Source: Stachybotrys elegans
Lineage: Eukaryota > Ascomycota > Sordariomycetes > Hypocreales > Stachybotryaceae
Direction of reading: 5' to 3'
Length of the DNA stretch: 64,000 nucleotides
Assembly: GCA_020746835.1 (NCBI GenBank)
Contig: JAGPNK010000012.1
Span: 124,001 to 188,000, forward strand
Positions 60,401 to 64,000 of this stretch are shown here, piece by piece (the first letter of the stretch is position 1; each line of letters begins with the position of its first letter). The notes beneath the pieces are model-generated. The model was not told where the DNA came from, did not search any database, and was given only the letters and a program-made list of their open reading frames with translations. Position numbers and translations under genes: made by a program.

Positions 60401-61604
60401 CCGGTCGACTCAGCTCTGGGCACATCGCTCGATAGCAACGCTTCCGCAGTGGAGGGCAATTCACTACAGGCTCAAGGACAGACTGTTGTTACCCACAAAA
60501 AAGAGGTAGAGTCTGCTGGAGATGAATCATCTTTGGCCGATTCTAACTCTTCCTTGTAGGGATCCAGGCTGAACCCCGTGGCCCCTGAATTTACCCCGTC
60601 CAAGGCAAGTGTTGCTCGATCTTGCAACATGCCCGGCGATATAGCTGAAGGGGCGAAACTCGGGCAATCAGAGAAGCCTGACACCCATGTTCGCTGGTCA
60701 GACGGAGATGATGAAGGCCTTGGGGGTATGGAGATGAACTATGGGAAAGCGCATGCGAGTGCGGAAGTTTGTATCGTTGTGACCAGCGCCCCCGGGCCTC
60801 TCATTACCCAGACCGAAGCATCCAAGGCTCAAGTCTCTCCTGGCGACGACTGCGATGAAAGCGGACAGAGTGATGATGGCTCTAGCAGTATGTCTCTCTG
60901 TATTTCCTCCTAACCGATATCCAGGAAAGTACCGGAAATGCTAACCCGGCACAGGGGATGTTTCTGAGGCCTAGCTAGCCAATGTTCATCCAGACGGCGC
61001 AGATCATTCCGTTATACAGTACAAACGCCCACGATATCTTCGGCGTATCCAGTCGAAGAGCGAGCCGTCGCATACTTGTCAAGACTCTGAACCCTTGGAC
61101 CTTCCATTTGCTGAACTGAGTGTTCTTCATGAGACTCAAGTGAGTGTACGTCAAGCATTGGGCTTTAGGCGGTCCCCACCCTTCTTCACAGCTATTGACT
61201 TGACATAGGGACTGAGACATGTTTCGGCTCCGGCACCCGAGAATCTCGTCTCTCTATGTCGGCCAACGGCATCAAGCATCGATCAAAGCGAAGGGACGGA
61301 CAATGCCGAAAAGTCGGAAGAAAAGGTTGAACCAGATGTCACAAAGACTCTAGCCGAAAGCTGCACTTCGTCCACAGGAAAAGGGGGGCCGAAAGAGGAC
61401 GGTAGCAAGACTGGAACCTCTACGGGAACTGAACCACCGACTCCTGGAGTGGAAAACGAACGACCGGTCAGCCACGACTCGAGGGCCGCGAATGGACGGC
61501 AAGGTCGCCGAGGAAATCGCCGCGGCAGGGGCGCATGGCAGCGAGCTCGACAGGCCCGTAGAGGAGGAAAGGCACTACCGCCGGATCGAGAAAACGTTCG
61601 CTGA
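57488..61604 (+). CDS. HMT1-type ABC half-transporter with PAM2-like motif and Arg/Gly-rich tail
   Basis: ABCB-type half transporter, 1189 aa, from nine exons: 57488-58267, 58400-59619, 59670-59830, 59886-59916, 59964-60134, 60184-60505, 60560-60887, 60979-61139 and 61209-61604. An HMT1-like N-terminal membrane domain (~5 helices, residues 10-180) precedes the six-helix ABC membrane domain (~265-560) and one ATPase domain. Walker A is GATGAGKST (629-637), the signature [15 protein letters not shown], Walker [10 protein letters not shown] and the H-loop VAHRLST. S. pombe Hmt1 of this family moves phytochelatin-metal complexes into the vacuole; the substrate here is inferred. After the ATPase domain the tail (~840-1189) is disordered. 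It contains a PAM2-like [14 protein letters not shown] at 897-910 and ends in [18 protein letters not shown] basic sequence. Exons 7-9 rest on splice sites read by eye. Confidence 0.87.
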
Positions 61605-61924
61605 AGACGCGGGGATGCAACTGGCCCGGCATTCAAGTTATAAGCACTGATACAGCACATGGAATATTGGTACCAAATCAGCCCCTGACAAGGCGGGGGG
61701 GGGAGAATTAATGAGGAGAATGAGAATGAAGGTTATGTCACATGAATACAATGGGTGGAGGAGAACATGGTCAGAGCTTGTGGCGGTCTCTTGTTATCTA
61801 GTCATTATGGTATTCATAGTCATATGGGTTCATGCCGGCGACTCCTTAGGTATGTTATCTAGAAGTGTATAGTCGTGTGCTCGCAGCTTCATGTCATGTT
61901 TATTATTGTGTCACTGCAACTGGA
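61605..61924. other. Convergent 3' intergenic region
   Basis: 320 bp between the ABC transporter (plus) and Sgt2 (minus). No gene recognised. Confidence 0.5.
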
Positions 61925-63138
61925 TTATCGTCCAGCACCGCCAGGAGGGGGGCTGCCTGCTCCTCCAGCACCGCCGCCAGGGGCACCGCCACCCATCATA
62001 TTCCGGGCCCTGTTTCAATGAATTAGCGGCGATGAACGCGAGTTGGATGAAGGAGACGGTCGGGGGTGCTCACATATCAGCAATATTGGGGTCAGACATG
62101 AGGCTGTTGAGGTCGGGCATGCCGCCTCCGCTGCTGAACTGGTTGGCCATGTCGCGCAGGCGGGGGTTGTTCATGAGGTTGCCCATCAGCTCCGGGTTGC
62201 TCATGATGTTCTGGGCCATGCTAGCGAACATGGGGTTGCTCATGATGGAGCTTAGGTCAGGCATGCCGCCGCCGCCGCCACCACCGCCGAGCATGGATGC
62301 CAGGTTGCTGAAATCGGGCATGCCGCCGCCGCCGGGGCTCTGACCGGGGGATGAGCGGGGCAGGAGATCCTCCTCGGACTGCATCTCCTCAACGCGGCGC
62401 TTGGCCGTCTCAAAGCCCTTCTTCATGGCGTCGGAGCCGCCGTTGCCCTCGTACTCGATGCCCTTACCGTAGGCCTCCATAGCGCCCTTGGCGTCGCCGA
62501 GGGCGAAGCGGGCGAGGCCCAGACGCGACCATGCCTTGGTGTAGGCCGGGTCGATGGCAACGGCGGCCTCGGCGTCGATGCGGGCCGAGGCGTGGTCCTT
62601 GGCGGCGGAGTGGGCGGCGGCGCGGTTGGAGAGGAAGACGGCGTTGGAGGGGTGGAGGGAGAGGGCCTGGGTGTAGAGGTCGATGGCAGACTTGTAGTCC
62701 TTCTGGGCCATGGCGGCGTTGCCCTTGCTCTTCAGGGCCTCGGCCCCCTTCTTATCGGCGTCGGAAGGTTGGCCGGAGGAAGCAGAGGCGTTGCCGGCGG
62801 GGCCCGCGGACTTGAGCTTCTCATAGACGGAGTAGATCTGGAGCAGGTTCTGGGAGCCGATGGCGGCGGCGACAGCGGCCTTGTCGGCGGGATCAACCTT
62901 GAAGGACTCGGAAATGCAGTTGATAGCGACGTCGATAGAGTCCTTGTCGTCAGCGGTGAGGGTACCGTCGGCGGCGGAGGAAGAGAGGAAGTCGCAGATG
63001 GCGAGGGCGAGGCGCTGCTTGGAGGAGTGCTGGGAGGCCTGACAGGGGCTGTTAGGAACGAAACCAACGGAATTGGGCTGATAGGAGGCGGGCGGTGGTG
63101 CGGGGGAGGGGGAGGGAGGAACAATGTCTGCTTACCAT
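61925..63138 (-). CDS. SGT2: Small glutamine-rich TPR co-chaperone Sgt2
   Basis: Cytosolic co-chaperone that captures tail-anchored proteins and passes them to the GET pathway while binding Hsp70/Hsp90; 350 aa. Three exons on the minus strand: 63136-63138 (the ATG alone), 62074-63038 and 61925-62009, with introns of 97 and 64 bp. The N-terminal dimerisation domain (residues ~3-70, QRLALAICDFLSSSAADGTL) binds Get5/Get4 in yeast. Three TPRs span ~110-225 (GNAAMAQKDYKSAIDLYTQALSLHPSNAVFLSNRAAAH and onward). The C-terminal client-binding part is Gly/Met/Asn-rich with repeated SNPMFASMAQNIMSNPEL-like text and ends ARNMMGGGAP then a Gly-rich tail. Length matches the family. Confidence 0.95.
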
Positions 63139-63557
63139 GATGATCGCGGCTAGGAGGTGTGAGGGGGGGAAGAGTACTGAGACTGATAAGTATGGAAGTG
63201 TATGGGGGGTGTTGCCTGCGAGGAGGCGAAAGAATGGAAGGGGAGGCTGAAGATGGTGGGAGAGATGGCGACTGTTTTGCAGTCCGTCGTGGTGATGGCG
63301 AAGAAACGTGGTGGAGGGGACGCACTAAAGGCGGGGCAGGCCTGGAATCTTCTGCCTCGTCTCCTGTCCGCCACCCCCAGTCAATTGAATTGCGCTGAGG
63401 CCGGGATTAGGCGCGCGTTTATTAAGTAAACCCCGCCTGATGTAAAAATAAAGAATAAAATTAAAATTAAAATTAAAATTAAAAAGTAAGAGTGAAGACT
63501 TTTGAGGCTCCGGATGAAATACCATGAGATGCAAAAAAAGTAAACCGGATGGCGGAT
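63139..63557. other. Sgt2 promoter and spacer
   Basis: 419 bp between the Sgt2 start and tRNA-Asp. It contains a short run of AAAATT units at about 63455-63485. No gene recognised. Confidence 0.5.
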
Positions 63558-63629
63558 CTCTCCCGCCGGGAATTGAACCCGGGTCTCAAGCGTGACAAGC
63601 TTGCATACTGACCACTATACTACGGAAGA
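63558..63629 (-). tRNA. tRNA-Asp (GUC)
   Basis: 72-nt intronless cloverleaf on the minus strand. Acceptor TCTTCCG pairs with CGGGAGA (one G-U pair). The anticodon arm CAAGC-TTGTCAC-GCTTG gives anticodon GTC. The T-arm is CCGGG-TTCAATT-CCCGG and the discriminator base is G, the identity base for aspartate tRNAs. Confidence 0.95.
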
Positions 63630-64000
63630 TTCGATCGGTGGAATCGACCAGGCGTGGACCGCCCGGTGTAGCGTGTGATGCTGATGGAGATACGAGGTTT
63701 TATTGTCCTTTATGAAGGGTGGGTTTGGGCATCGTGGGCTTTTGTGGGGGGAGTTTGATTGTCCTCACTTAGTGCGAATATATCGTGGGACCTGTTAGAT
63801 CAGCTACCCTACAACCGACGGAAGAGGCGGGAGGAGGTTTCGTCCCCAGGGTTTGTGTCTTTGGTTCAGTGTGAGTGGACAGAATTGGGTTGTTTGAAAG
63901 AGAAGGCATCATGTATATTCCCGATCAGCCTTGATATACCCGATGCTACCTACCTAGCGAGGAGAAAGAACATGACCCGTGCTTCCAAAACGCTCCTAAT
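63630..64000. other. Terminal stretch, no gene seen
   Basis: 371 bp upstream of tRNA-Asp to the window edge. I see no coding or RNA feature. Confidence 0.5.

Noticed and set aside
60960..60975. Alternative end of the ABC transporter (acceptor before GGGATG, ending ArgAspValSerGluAla-stop)
   Set aside because: It is in frame and possible, but using the acceptor at 60978 instead opens two further exons with clear coding text to 61604, so the longer model is preferred.

Overview
The window is nuclear DNA of a filamentous ascomycete, most likely a Sordariomycete. Most genes carry short GT-AG introns of about 45-105 bp. The gene content is fungal: a C6 zinc-cluster regulator, a CYP51, a YAT-family amino-acid permease, an HMT1-type ABC transporter, TIM44 and Sgt2. 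A CpG-poor, TpA-rich block at 39285-41400 looks like RIP. The genus cannot be fixed from sequence alone. Most gene models below were built by joining open frames across splice sites that I read by eye, and in each I checked that the exon lengths add up to whole codons.

Layout. 1-10 kb: a PARG-like macrodomain protein, an amino-acid permease, a fungal_trans_2-type regulator (minus), a small beta-carbonic anhydrase split into six exons, a thioredoxin-reductase-like remnant and a CYP51 sterol demethylase. 10.7-19.4 kb: a VPS9/ankyrin/PX protein, a 2.8 kb spacer and a conserved fungal protein of unknown role. 19.9-38 kb is dense housekeeping: OLA1/YchF (minus), a PPPDE deubiquitinase-like protein, mitochondrial uS11 (minus) divergent from TIM44, VPS35, a transferrin-receptor/GCPII-like membrane protein with a damaged zinc site, a Dap1-like heme protein (minus) and a membrane-anchored fucose-lectin-like protein (minus). 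38-50 kb is gene-poor: tRNA-Ala, the RIP block, several kb without recognisable genes, and one bZIP gene that needs three reading frames. 50-53 kb: a six-exon Zn2Cys6 regulator (minus). 53-57.4 kb is gene-poor with short palindromes. 57.5-61.6 kb: an HMT1-type ABC transporter with an unusual C-terminal tail. 61.9-63.6 kb: Sgt2 (minus) and tRNA-Asp (minus).

The most notable observations are: (i) a PAM2-like poly(A)-binding-protein docking motif plus an Arg/Gly-rich tail on the ABC transporter, reached only by splicing an in-frame 54-bp intron that ends in a stop codon; (ii) two copies of a short sequence with a shared 3' end, a variable 5' end and different 13-14 nt flanking duplications, the signature of a retroposed element; (iii) histidine at the CYP51 position matching Leu98 of Aspergillus fumigatus Cyp51A; (iv) substitutions at two zinc-ligand positions in the transferrin-receptor-like protein; (v) an acid-free, presequence-like N-terminal extension in frame with OLA1.
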